Source of the DNA: Nonomuraea zeae
GTDB lineage: Bacteria > Actinomycetota > Actinomycetes > Streptosporangiales > Streptosporangiaceae
Length of the DNA stretch: 47,817 bases
Reading direction: 5' to 3'
Assembly (NCBI RefSeq): GCF_005889725.1
Contig: NZ_VCKX01000066.1
Coordinates: forward strand, 1 to 47,817
Below, piece after piece: positions 24,261 to 32,235 of the stretch. Position 1 is the stretch's first letter. Each line of letters opens with the position of its first letter. A model generated the notes under the pieces. The model searched no databases, was not told the DNA's origin, and was given only the letters and a program-made list of their open reading frames with translations. The position numbers and the translations under genes were made by a program.

Positions 24261-25327
24261 CCCCGCCAGAGCGCACGATCCCGGCCGTCCCCGCCCAGCG
24301 GCCTGCACCCGCGCCCGCGTCCGACCCGCCACCGGCGCCCGAGCGGCCATGGGTCCCTCCACCCGCGCCCGAGCGGTCATCGGCGTCTTCGCCCGTGCCC
24401 GGCCGGCAGCCGGCTCATTCGTCCGCGTCGGAGCGGCCGGTCGTCCCGGCCGTTCTGGGCTCCCCGGCTTCCCCGGCTTCCCCGGCTTCCCCGGTCTCTC
24501 CCGAGCGGGACGGTGCTGCGGCGGGAGGGGCGCGCCACAGTTCGGGCCGGAGGGCGCGGGTGCGGGTGGCCGGCGTGGAGGTGGACCCGCTCACTCAGGA
24601 CGAGGTGGTCCGGTGGGTGGCCGCCGAGCTCGAAGCCGGCAGGGGCGGGCGGATCGTCACCCCCAACGTCGACATCTGCCGGGCCGCCCGGCTCGATCCC
24701 GCGCTGCGGGAGCTCATCTGCTCGGCCGAGCTCGTGGTGCCGGACGGGATGCCGCTGGTGTGGGCGGCCAGGCTGCTCGGCACGCCGGTGCCCGAGCGGG
24801 TCACGGGCGCGGACCTCATCTGGTCCCTCAGCGCGCTCGCCGCCCGCCACGGCTGGCCGGCCTACCTGCTCGGCGGCGCTCCGGGCGTGGCGGGCAAGGC
24901 GGCGGAGGAGCTCACGGCCCGCCACCCCGGCCTGGACGTGTGCGGTGTCCACGCGCCGCCCTACCACTTCGACGCCACGCCGGAGGGAAGCTCGATCGTC
25001 CGGCGGACGGTGGTCGCCGCCCGGCCCCGGCTCGTGTTCGTCGGGCTCGGGTTCCCCCGGCAGGACCGGCTGATCGTGGCCCTGCGGGAGGAGCTGCCCG
25101 GAGCCTGGTTCGTGGGCTGCGGGGCGGCGATCGCGTTCGCGGCCGGCACGGTCACCAGGGCGCCGGAATGGCTCCAGCGGGCCGGGCTGGAGTGGGCGTT
25201 CCGGCTGGCCGGCGAGCCGGGCCGGCTGGCGCGGCGTTACCTGGTCGACGACCTGCCCTTCGCCGCGCGCCTCCTGGGCGGCTGCCTGGCCACCCGAATC
25301 GCACGACGGGTGAGACGAGCGCTATGA
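24257..25327 (+). CDS. WecG/TagA/CpsF-family glycosyltransferase with Pro-rich N-terminus
   Basis: The core (about 255 residues from GTG 24560) is a clear WecG/TagA/CpsF domain: VAGVEVDPLTQDEVV, IVTPNVDICRAAR, VVPDGMPLVWAARLLG, PERVTGADLIW, LVFVGLGFPRQD and the C-terminal APEWLQRAGLEWAFRLAGEPGRLARRYL. These enzymes add ManNAc(A) or similar sugars to polyprenyl-linked acceptors. From TTG 24257, overlapping the previous stop by 4 bp, the protein would be 356 aa with a 100-residue Pro/Ala/Ser tail; GTG 24560 has a well-spaced ggagg. Which start is used is unresolved. Confidence 0.85.
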   Translation: MTPPERTIPAVPAQRPAPAPASDPPPAPERPWVPPPAPERSSASSPVPGRQPAHSSASERPVVPAVLGSPASPASPASPVSPERDGAAAGGARHSSGRRARVRVAGVEVDPLTQDEVVRWVAAELEAGRGGRIVTPNVDICRAARLDPALRELICSAELVVPDGMPLVWAARLLGTPVPERVTGADLIWSLSALAARHGWPAYLLGGAPGVAGKAAEELTARHPGLDVCGVHAPPYHFDATPEGSSIVRRTVVAARPRLVFVGLGFPRQDRLIVALREELPGAWFVGCGAAIAFAAGTVTRAPEWLQRAGLEWAFRLAGEPGRLARRYLVDDLPFAARLLGGCLATRIARRVRRAL

Positions 25328-25364
25328 GCGCGCGCCCGGCCTGCGGGACCGGACGCGGTGAGCG

Positions 25365-25390
25365 CGCGCCCGGCACGTGAACCGGGCGCG
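25365..25390. terminator. Candidate bidirectional terminator between convergent operons
   Basis: A perfect 9-bp GC stem (25365-25373 with 25382-25390, cgcgcccgg/ccgggcgcg) with an 8-nt loop lies in the 79 bp between two convergent genes. Neither side is T-rich. Confidence 0.5.
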
Positions 25391-25406
25391 GTGCGGGAGC
25401 ACCCGG

Positions 25407-26366
25407 TCAGTGGACGGCGATGGCGGGGGCGGTGAGGGCGCGGACGCGGGCGACGTCCTCGGCGCTCAGGCCGCGGGCCGGGTCGTCCAGGGCCCGGCGG
25501 GAGTCCATCCGCCGGTACGCCGTCCGCGACAGGCCCGACCAGGTGAAGCCCGCCCCCGTCGCGGAGCCGCCCGTGCACGCCCTGGCGATCCGGCGTTCGG
25601 CGGCCGGGGTCCAGGGGAGCCCGGCGTAGGCGTACAGGCGCTGGAAGCCGGGCAGCGGGTCGGCGGCCAGGGACTCGTACGAGGTGAGGAGGATGCCGGG
25701 CGTCCGGGCGAGGATCGCGCGGGTCGCCAGCCACAGCGCGGCGGCCTTGGCGACGCGGTCCTGGGAGCCGACGAGGGCGCGCAGCCCCAGCAGCTCCGGA
25801 TGGTCGCGGACCAGCAGCGGCTGCTCCAGCAGCTCGTGGAAGTAGACCGTCCAGCCGAGCCGCTGCCAGCTGGCCACGAACGACACGGGATCGCGCACCA
25901 GCGCGATCACCCTGCACCCCAGGCGACCGGCGAACCAGGCCGTGCTCAGCACCGCGAACGGGTCGTCGAGCAGCGCGCGCCGGCCGGTCAGCCGGCCCAG
26001 GGTGAAGGCGGTGCCGTAGCGGAGGAGGCGGGCCAGGTCGTAGGGGGAGCGGTTCGCGCGCAGCTCGGCGAGCCAGCGGTAGCGCAGGGCCACCGTGTCG
26101 CGGAAGGCGGGCAGCCAGCCGGCCGTGTTGTCGTCGCAGATGTACTGGAACCGGTGCGTGACGGCCGCCTTGAGCACTCCGGGGCAGCGGCCCGGCGGGT
26201 GCTGGGGGTTGAGCGGCTCGTTGACGTAGACCAGGTCGCCGCCGGCCGCGAGCATCCTGCCCGTCCAGCTCGTGCCGCTCCTCGGCAGGCCGGTCACCAG
26301 CACCGGGGCCCGGGAGGCCGGATCCGGATGCCGGTCCGCTCTCGGCTCCAGGCCGGCGGTCCTCAT
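25407..26366 (-). CDS. PAPS-dependent sulfotransferase family protein (2)
   Basis: A 319-aa sulfotransferase. The phosphosulfate loop is VTGLPRSGTSWTGRML (about 26-41) and the 3'-phosphate motif is LVRDPVSFVASWQRLGW. The middle part contains NEPLNPQHPPG, seen in bacterial glycan sulfotransferases. The ATG overlaps the flippase stop (ATGA), making it the last gene of a five- or six-gene minus-strand operon. It differs clearly from the other two sulfotransferases, so the three probably act on different positions or sugars. Confidence 0.9.
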   Translation of the reverse strand: MRTAGLEPRADRHPDPASRAPVLVTGLPRSGTSWTGRMLAAGGDLVYVNEPLNPQHPPGRCPGVLKAAVTHRFQYICDDNTAGWLPAFRDTVALRYRWLAELRANRSPYDLARLLRYGTAFTLGRLTGRRALLDDPFAVLSTAWFAGRLGCRVIALVRDPVSFVASWQRLGWTVYFHELLEQPLLVRDHPELLGLRALVGSQDRVAKAAALWLATRAILARTPGILLTSYESLAADPLPGFQRLYAYAGLPWTPAAERRIARACTGGSATGAGFTWSGLSRTAYRRMDSRRALDDPARGLSAEDVARVRALTAPAIAVH

Positions 26367-27631
26367 GTGAGCGTCCAGGTGCGCAGGCGGAGCGCGGGCA
26401 GGGTGTGGCGGCCGAAGGGGTGCAGGCCGTAGCGCCGGTGCAGCTGCCACAACGGGAGCAGGTTCTTGACGATCACGCCTCCCGACCATCCGACGACCGC
26501 GCCGAGCGCCCCGAGACCCGGGATCAGCGCCAGGTCCAGCGCCACGGTGCAGGTGATCGCGATCAGCAGGTTGAGCAGGCTCGTGCCGGTGTGCCCGGCC
26601 GCCGTCAGCACGACGTCCACCATCCCGCAGGCGGTCGCCACCATCATGGTGCCCGCCAGCACCAGGGCGACCGGCGCCGCGGAGCCGTACGCGGGGCCGA
26701 ACACCCCCAGCACCCACGGCGCCAGCGCCGCGTACGCGAGCCACACCGGCCAGGTCAGCAGCACCAGCCAGATCGTGGTGGCCTGGTACAGCTCCCTGGC
26801 CCGCGCCGACTCCCCCTCGGCGAGCGCCTCGACCAGCCGAGCCTGTACGGCCTGCGTCAGCCCCTGACCTGCGAGCTGCCCGACGACCCTGAACCGGGTG
26901 GCGGCCGTGTACACGGCGGCCTGCGCCGGCCCGCCCAGCGCCGCGACGATCACGATGTCCACCCGCTGGAACACCGCCTGGATCGCCCCCGCCAGCGACC
27001 TCGGAGCCGTGTACCGCCACAGGTCCCGCCCCGTCCCCGGCAGGTACGGCGTCCGCGGCACCCGCCCGCGCAACCGCTCCGCGACCAGCACCAGCACCAG
27101 CGCGTACGGCAGCGCCCACGCCACCGCCAGCCACCCGGCCGCGCCCGCCACCGCCGCACCGGCCACCAGCACGAGCTGGGCCGCGGGCAGCAGCACCCCG
27201 TCCAGGAGCACCGTGGGCCTGACGGACCCGAACCCCCGGGTGGCCGCCAGCAGCACGTCCGCGGCCACCATCACCGGCAGGGCCGCCGCGAGCGGGCCGA
27301 GCCGCGGATACAGCAGCACCGCCGCGCCGCAGGCCACCGCAATGCTGGGCACGAGCGCCGCCCTGATATATCCAGAAATGCCGAGATATCCGTACGTCCT
27401 GGCCCGCGCGATGAAGTACACGAGCCCGTTCCCCGCGTCCAGCTTGGCGACCCCGGCCGCCATGAGCGCCACCGCGGTCGCGGTGAAGAAGGCGCCCGCC
27501 TCCGCGGCCGTGAACGCCCTCGTCACGACCACCAGCAGGCCGAACTGGGCCAGCGCGCTGAACGCGGCGCCCGCGACCCCGGCGATCCCCCCGCGCCGCA
27601 CCCGCCGCGCGACACCGGTCAGCGCCGCCAC
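26363..27631 (-). CDS. Polysaccharide flippase (Wzx/MOP superfamily)
   Basis: A 422-aa polytopic protein with about 12 hydrophobic segments and few charged residues, typical of MOP-superfamily lipid-linked oligosaccharide flippases. The visible pattern includes GLLVVVTRAFTAAEAGAFF near the N-terminus and AAVYTAATRFRVVGQLAGQG in the middle, as in Wzx/MurJ-like exporters. It would move the polyprenyl-linked repeat unit across the membrane. GTG 27631 overlaps the preceding sulfotransferase gene by 13 bp. Confidence 0.88.
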   Translation of the reverse strand: MAALTGVARRVRRGGIAGVAGAAFSALAQFGLLVVVTRAFTAAEAGAFFTATAVALMAAGVAKLDAGNGLVYFIARARTYGYLGISGYIRAALVPSIAVACGAAVLLYPRLGPLAAALPVMVAADVLLAATRGFGSVRPTVLLDGVLLPAAQLVLVAGAAVAGAAGWLAVAWALPYALVLVLVAERLRGRVPRTPYLPGTGRDLWRYTAPRSLAGAIQAVFQRVDIVIVAALGGPAQAAVYTAATRFRVVGQLAGQGLTQAVQARLVEALAEGESARARELYQATTIWLVLLTWPVWLAYAALAPWVLGVFGPAYGSAAPVALVLAGTMMVATACGMVDVVLTAAGHTGTSLLNLLIAITCTVALDLALIPGLGALGAVVGWSGGVIVKNLLPLWQLHRRYGLHPFGRHTLPALRLRTWTLT

Positions 27632-28473
27632 GACGGCTCACCGTCCAGCCAGCGCGTCAGCCGCGCGTCGTACGGCTCGAAGTGGTCGCGCAGCGCCTGC
27701 CCCAGCACCGGGGACACCCGCCGGGGCAGCGGCCTGCCGTTGTGCCGCTCGAACGCCGGATATCCCAGGTGCGGCACCCCCAGGAACTCCAGCACCCGGT
27801 CGTAGACGCCCTCCGGCTCTTTGAAGAACCGGTGGCTGTCCAGCACCAGGATCCGCTCCCGCCCGATCAGCGGCTCCAGCCGGTCGAGCTGCTCGGCGTA
27901 GCGCCCCCTGGCCACGTAGGCGTGGTGGCGATGCGAGTGGTGCAGCGCGAACGGCGACTCGCGCAGCAGCTCCTCGGCGCCGGCCAGCCGCCGGGCTTCG
28001 AGCTCGACGGCGTACTCGAAGTGCGACTCCGTCTCGAAGCCCCTGGCCAGCTCGTGGGCGTGCGCCGAGCAGGCCCGCTCCACCGGATCGCGGACGAGCA
28101 CGATCAGCTTCACCCCGGGCAGGTCGGCCGCGATCCGCTCCGCGGCCAGCGGATGGAACAGGTAGTAGGGGGAGGACTCGAACGCCTGGGCCCGCGCGTT
28201 GTACCGGTGCGAGAGCAGCGCCGCGCCCACCCACAGCGGGAAGTGCGCCTGGTACCACGGCAAACCGTGCGAATAACCGACGTCGAAGTAGTGGACCCCC
28301 TTGTGCAGCACCGGTTTGAGCAGCAGCGGATGCTGCGCCAGCGCCCGGTACAGCGAGGTGGTCCCGCACCGCTGCGCCCCCGTGATCAGGAACGACGGCA
28401 GGACCCGCGCCCCCGCCGTGAACCTCCCCGTGGCCCGCGAGAGCGACAGCACGGAGCGCTTCATGGTCCTCAT
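27619..28473 (-). CDS. Heparan-sulfate-type sulfotransferase domain protein (3)
   Basis: A 284-aa protein with the phosphosulfate loop LITGAQRCGTTSLYRAL (about 31-47), the KGVHYFD segment and LVRDPVERACSAHAHELARGFE, the 3'-phosphate motif with the downstream YAHE-like pattern of the heparan-sulfate N-/O-sulfotransferase family. A C-terminal RILVLDSHRFFKEPEGVYDRVLEFLG is also typical of that family. It is a single-domain form without deacetylase. ATG 28473 overlaps the kinase-like gene stop (ATGA). It probably sulfates the polysaccharide of this locus. Confidence 0.9.
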   Translation of the reverse strand: MRTMKRSVLSLSRATGRFTAGARVLPSFLITGAQRCGTTSLYRALAQHPLLLKPVLHKGVHYFDVGYSHGLPWYQAHFPLWVGAALLSHRYNARAQAFESSPYYLFHPLAAERIAADLPGVKLIVLVRDPVERACSAHAHELARGFETESHFEYAVELEARRLAGAEELLRESPFALHHSHRHHAYVARGRYAEQLDRLEPLIGRERILVLDSHRFFKEPEGVYDRVLEFLGVPHLGYPAFERHNGRPLPRRVSPVLGQALRDHFEPYDARLTRWLDGEPSWRR

Positions 28474-29390
28474 GTCAGCAGTTCCTCGTGGTCGACGACC
28501 GGATTGAGCCAGGACCGCGGCGGCCCGAGCGGCGCGTGCCCGTCGGCGGCGTGCCGGTCGGCCAGCGCGATGAGGTAACGCAGCGCCGTCTGCTTGGCCA
28601 CCGCCGCCGACAGGCCCAGGGGCGCGAGCTCGCGTACGGACCGCGCCACGCACGCCCGGGCCGCGGCCGGCGGGCCCATCCTGCGCAGCGCCCGGTGGAA
28701 GAAGTGGTGCACGGCGTCGAACCCGTAGGGGACGCCGACCTCGTACCGCTCCCAGTCCCAGACGAGCACGCGGCCGTCGGGCGCCGGGCACAGGTTCCAC
28801 GGCGCGAGGTCACCGTGCCAGGCCGCGCGCGGCCCTCCGGTGCCCGCGATCTCCCTGATCGCCGCGCGCAGCAGCGGCGCGGGCACCCGGCCGCGCCGCA
28901 CCGGCAGCGGCGACAGCGCCAGCACCGCCAGCCCGCGCCAGTCGCCGTGGTGGAGCACCGTCGGCGCGGTCACCGTGTCCAGCGACAGCCCGGCCAGCCG
29001 GCGCAGGGCCGCCGCCTCGGCCGTGACCAGCCGCCGGGCCCGCGCGCTGTCGCCGATCTTCACGAACGCCAGCCGCTCCCCGCCCGACCGCGCCTCCAGG
29101 ATCGGCTTCCGGTTGGCCCGCAGCGCCGGGCGTACGTGCAGGACGGTCTCGACCGGCCTGGAGAACACCTCGCTCAGGTGCACGGCGATGGACCCCTCGG
29201 TGGGCACCATCACCTGGGACCCCACGTGCCACCACCGGCGCGGCGCCAGCCGGCGCGGCACGGAGGCGTGCGGCAGCAGCGTGTACGCCCGGGGCGAGCC
29301 CGAGCCCGGATGCAGCAGTTGTACGGTCTCCGCGAGGTAGCCGAGCCGGACGGCCGCGTCCTTCATGCGTTTCTCCAGGAACAGGCTCAT
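28470..29390 (-). CDS. Aminoglycoside-phosphotransferase-fold kinase-like protein
   Basis: A 306-aa protein whose C-terminal half has the catalytic loop WHGDLAPWNL (HxDxxxxN) and the metal-binding VWDWERYEVG, the APH/choline-kinase (PF01636) signature. An N-lobe lysine candidate is in AFVKIGDSARA. The first 90 residues are unlike drug kinases. It is locked into the polysaccharide operon by 4-bp overlaps on both sides, so phosphorylation of a glycan or a glycan precursor is more likely than antibiotic resistance. No substrate can be named. Confidence 0.75.
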   Translation of the reverse strand: MSLFLEKRMKDAAVRLGYLAETVQLLHPGSGSPRAYTLLPHASVPRRLAPRRWWHVGSQVMVPTEGSIAVHLSEVFSRPVETVLHVRPALRANRKPILEARSGGERLAFVKIGDSARARRLVTAEAAALRRLAGLSLDTVTAPTVLHHGDWRGLAVLALSPLPVRRGRVPAPLLRAAIREIAGTGGPRAAWHGDLAPWNLCPAPDGRVLVWDWERYEVGVPYGFDAVHHFFHRALRRMGPPAAARACVARSVRELAPLGLSAAVAKQTALRYLIALADRHAADGHAPLGPPRSWLNPVVDHEELLT

Positions 29391-30652
29391 GCGTTCCGCC
29401 ACAGGAGCGCGAACGAGATGAGATAGAGGCTGAGCGGCGTGACCAGGCCGTCGTAGATGAACATGTAGAGCAGGACGAGCCCCATCACCAGCACCCCGGC
29501 CAGCCCGATCGGGCTGCGGTCGCGCCAGTGGCGGCGGATCGCGCCGAGGAAGAACGCCACGTAGAGCGCCGCCCCCGTGAACCCCTGCGTGATGATCAGC
29601 AGCCAGAGCTGCCCGTCGCTGCCCAGGGGCGGGTGCCCGCAGCCGCCGCACCACTGCGTCTTGCCCGTGGTGATCGTGCGGTGGTTGCCGGTGGCGTTGC
29701 GGGTGTTGCCGAAGCCGATGACCGGCGAGTGGCCCGCCGCCGCGACGGTGGCCGACACCGTAAAGGCCCTGATGTCGTTCGAGTGGGGTTTGTCCAGCCG
29801 CTGGGCGACCAGCGACGCCAGCGGGCTGAGCGCGAACACCAGCGCGCCCGCGGCCACCGCGCCGCAGAGCGCGACCCTGGTACGCCCGCCCACCCGGACG
29901 ATCAGGTAGACGACGGCCAGGCCCAGGCCGATCCACAGGCCGCGGTTGAGCGAGTAGACGACGGGGACGGCCGCCAGGGCGATCGACACCGCGACGAAGA
30001 TCTTCTGTCGCGGCCCGCCGTGCACCCACCAGCCGACCACGAACCACACCAGCAGCACCGACACGTTGCTGCCCCAGGCGTTCGCCCACTCGAACGGCGC
30101 CTCCGGCCGCGGCGAGGCGTACCCGAGCACCTTCTGCGTCTGGGCGGCGGTGGGGTGGATGAGGTTCTGGACGAAGGAGTTCTCGCTGACCCAGCCGGGC
30201 AGCAGCAGCTCCATCGGCGAGGTGAAGGCGAAGGCGGGGAACAGCACGCCGAGCAGCCCGCCGGCGACCGTGGTGACGAACAGCACGCCGAGCATGCGCA
30301 CGAGGCGGAGCTGGGGCAGCTCGCGCTCGGTCAGGTTGCCCAGGTAGAGCACCATGATCAGGATGGACGCGTAGAGCGCCAGCCGCATGGCGTAGCCGGC
30401 GATCCGGCCGGGGCCGAGCTCGCCGTACGTGCCTGGCGGCATCTCCGCCAGCATCAGCGCGCTGATCAGGTAGCCGGCCAGCAGCAGCAGCCACAGCCCG
30501 AACCCGCGCGGCACCTTGATCGGCCTGCGCCGCCACAGCACCACCGCCATCGGCACCGCGAGCACGATGACCGACAGCCCGCCGAACCCGAGCGCCCACC
30601 ACACCGGGTAGCCCACGAGCAGCGCCCCGATGGGCCAGGCGGGTCCTCTCAC
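29387..30652 (-). CDS. O-antigen ligase / Wzy-like polymerase family membrane protein
   Basis: A 421-aa protein with about 11 hydrophobic segments and a large loop between the later helices (about 300-350) with GFGNTRNATGNHRT and a Cys pair in WCGGCGHPPLGSDGQLW. The segment SLNRGLWIGLGLAVVYL matches the ligase/polymerase (PF04932) core. It would polymerise repeat units or ligate the finished glycan to an acceptor. GTG 30652 overlaps the wzz-like stop (GTGA); the stop overlaps the next gene. Confidence 0.87.
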   Translation of the reverse strand: MRGPAWPIGALLVGYPVWWALGFGGLSVIVLAVPMAVVLWRRRPIKVPRGFGLWLLLLAGYLISALMLAEMPPGTYGELGPGRIAGYAMRLALYASILIMVLYLGNLTERELPQLRLVRMLGVLFVTTVAGGLLGVLFPAFAFTSPMELLLPGWVSENSFVQNLIHPTAAQTQKVLGYASPRPEAPFEWANAWGSNVSVLLVWFVVGWWVHGGPRQKIFVAVSIALAAVPVVYSLNRGLWIGLGLAVVYLIVRVGGRTRVALCGAVAAGALVFALSPLASLVAQRLDKPHSNDIRAFTVSATVAAAGHSPVIGFGNTRNATGNHRTITTGKTQWCGGCGHPPLGSDGQLWLLIITQGFTGAALYVAFFLGAIRRHWRDRSPIGLAGVLVMGLVLLYMFIYDGLVTPLSLYLISFALLWRNA

Positions 30653-31941
30653 GTCGGCTGGCCTGGCCGCCGCGGCTGGTGGAGCGCCTGCATGGGCGTG
30701 GTCTCCGCCGACACGCTGACCTCCAGCTCGCCGGTGGCGACCAGCTTGCCGAGCGAGGTGTGGGTGCGCGGTTCGAGCAGGGGCACGAACGACGGGACCG
30801 CGTCGGTGGCCGTCACCACGCCGACGATCGGCACGTCGTGCGTGCCCAGCTGGCGCACGGCGGCCGCGACCTGGGCCGAGGTGACGTGGCCGAGCCGTAC
30901 CAGGAGCAGGGCCGCGTCCGCCCTGGCCAGGTCGCGGACGTCGGAGCCGTCGAGCACGGACAGCGGCGCGCTGACGGCCAGCGGCTCGGCCAGCGACGAG
31001 GCGTACAGGTCGGCGGGCAGCGCCTTGACCAGCAGCCGCTTGCCCGGGCACGCGGCGACCACGGCGCAGGCCAGGTCGTGCAGCGCGCCGTGCTCGCGCG
31101 GGCTGGACAGGTCGCTCAGCACGGGGAGGCCGGTCAGCCGCTCGACGTCGGCGGCCGTGCGCAGCCGCCGGTCGAGCCGGTCGCGGAGGTAGGCGGCGGC
31201 GGAGCCGGTGAGCAGCCCGGCCATCAGCCCGGTGCCGAGGTAGAGCGGCAGGCTGGGGGAGCTGGGCGCGGACGGCGGCACCGCCTGGCTGATGACCGTG
31301 CCCGGCGTCACGGCGACCGTGCGCAGCGCGTCGTACTTCAGCGCGAGGCTGGCGGCCTGCCGGTTGAGCACGCTCTGCCGCTGCAGCGCGATCGCGCGCT
31401 CGGGGCCGCCCTTGGGCAGCGTGGGCAGCTGCTTGAGCACGGTGTCGATCCCGGTGTTGACCTGCTTGAGCTTGGCGAGCACGGCCTGCTGCTGCTCGGC
31501 CATCGCCGCCAGGGTGCTCTCGCGGCGGTTGGAGAGATAGGCCTCGGCGTACGCGCGGGACTGCGCCGCCGCGGCGGCCGGCTCGGCGGCCGTCACGGAG
31601 ATCCACAGCACCGCCGAGTTGGGCGGCACCGAGACCTCGACCTGGGCCGGCAGGCCGGTGCCGAGTGACGCGGATGCCCGCGCCGCGACCACGTCCGACT
31701 GCGCGACCTGGGCCTCGGTGTCGAGATTGAGCGGCTCGCGCTGGCGCGCGGTCACCTGGTTGCCCGGCTCCTGTGTCCCGACCGGCATGACGAGGACCTG
31801 GGTGGTGGCGGTGTAGGCGGGCGGCGTGAGCCGCAGCAGCGCGAGACCCGCGGTGCCGCCGAACACGACGCAGCCCACGAGGAGCAGCCACCTCCTGCGC
31901 AGCAGTGCGAGGTGCTCGTCCAGGTCGGTACCGGAGCTCAT
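30649..31941 (-). CDS. Wzz-family chain-length protein with degenerate kinase-like C-terminus
   Basis: A 430-aa protein. The N-terminal Wzz domain starts TDLDEHLALLRRRWLLLVGCVVFGG (first membrane helix about 20-40), has a periplasmic coiled-coil-prone region (about 90-210) and a second membrane helix (about 245-265). It continues RDRLDRRLRTAADVERLTGLPVL, the usual lead into a BY-kinase domain. The following 150 residues keep the fold outline (ADAALLLVRLG and VPIVGVV) but no Walker A GxxGxGKS/T, so the kinase is probably inactive. It is the first gene of the minus-strand operon; start ATG 31941 has aggag 10 nt upstream. Confidence 0.87.
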   Translation of the reverse strand: MSSGTDLDEHLALLRRRWLLLVGCVVFGGTAGLALLRLTPPAYTATTQVLVMPVGTQEPGNQVTARQREPLNLDTEAQVAQSDVVAARASASLGTGLPAQVEVSVPPNSAVLWISVTAAEPAAAAAQSRAYAEAYLSNRRESTLAAMAEQQQAVLAKLKQVNTGIDTVLKQLPTLPKGGPERAIALQRQSVLNRQAASLALKYDALRTVAVTPGTVISQAVPPSAPSSPSLPLYLGTGLMAGLLTGSAAAYLRDRLDRRLRTAADVERLTGLPVLSDLSSPREHGALHDLACAVVAACPGKRLLVKALPADLYASSLAEPLAVSAPLSVLDGSDVRDLARADAALLLVRLGHVTSAQVAAAVRQLGTHDVPIVGVVTATDAVPSFVPLLEPRTHTSLGKLVATGELEVSVSAETTPMQALHQPRRPGQPT

Positions 31942-32235
31942 GGGGGAGGGTCTCCTGGATGGTGTGCGAAACGTCGCCGACTGACGACGCTGCGTCACGT
32001 GCCGAGGTGTGCGCCCACTATAGGACGGACGGTTATCAGCCAGGTTGAATACCCAAGATTTTCTCTGGTGCGGCCAGCAATAAATGGCCCTAAAAGGGAA
32101 ATGTCGCGAAAATTTGGCGCGCCTGGGACTCGCCATGAACTGGGGAGACTCTCACACTGGCTGAAGTTCCAGGAATGACATGGCAAGGTTCAGGTTTGAT
32201 AGGCGGGGGTCGTTCGACTAGGGGGTTGGAAGGCT
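31942..32235. promoter_or_regulatory. Divergent promoter region of the polysaccharide operon and GH26 gene
   Basis: This 294-bp region between divergent genes is AT-richer than its surroundings (especially 32040-32115). On the minus strand a TATAGT box lies at 32022-32017, which would give the wzz-like mRNA a leader of about 70 nt. On the plus strand TTGATA (32195-32200) with a 17-bp spacer to TAGGGG (32218-32223) is a weak candidate for the lipoprotein gene. A short inverted repeat ccct-aaa-aggg lies near 32090. No gene is supported. Confidence 0.45.

Noticed and set aside
24250..25380. Alternative plus-strand frame of 376 codons starting at GTG 24250
   Set aside because: It overlaps the WecG-type domain in another frame, is Arg/Gly/Ala-rich and lacks motifs; the WecG frame is clearly the real one.
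25407..27641. A single 744-codon minus-strand gene
   Set aside because: Its second part is the sulfotransferase starting at 26366, while the first part is a shadow of the flippase, which has normal membrane-protein composition in another frame.
28470..29390. Aminoglycoside resistance gene
   Set aside because: The fold matches, but the long unusual N-terminus and tight place in a glycan operon argue against a drug kinase.
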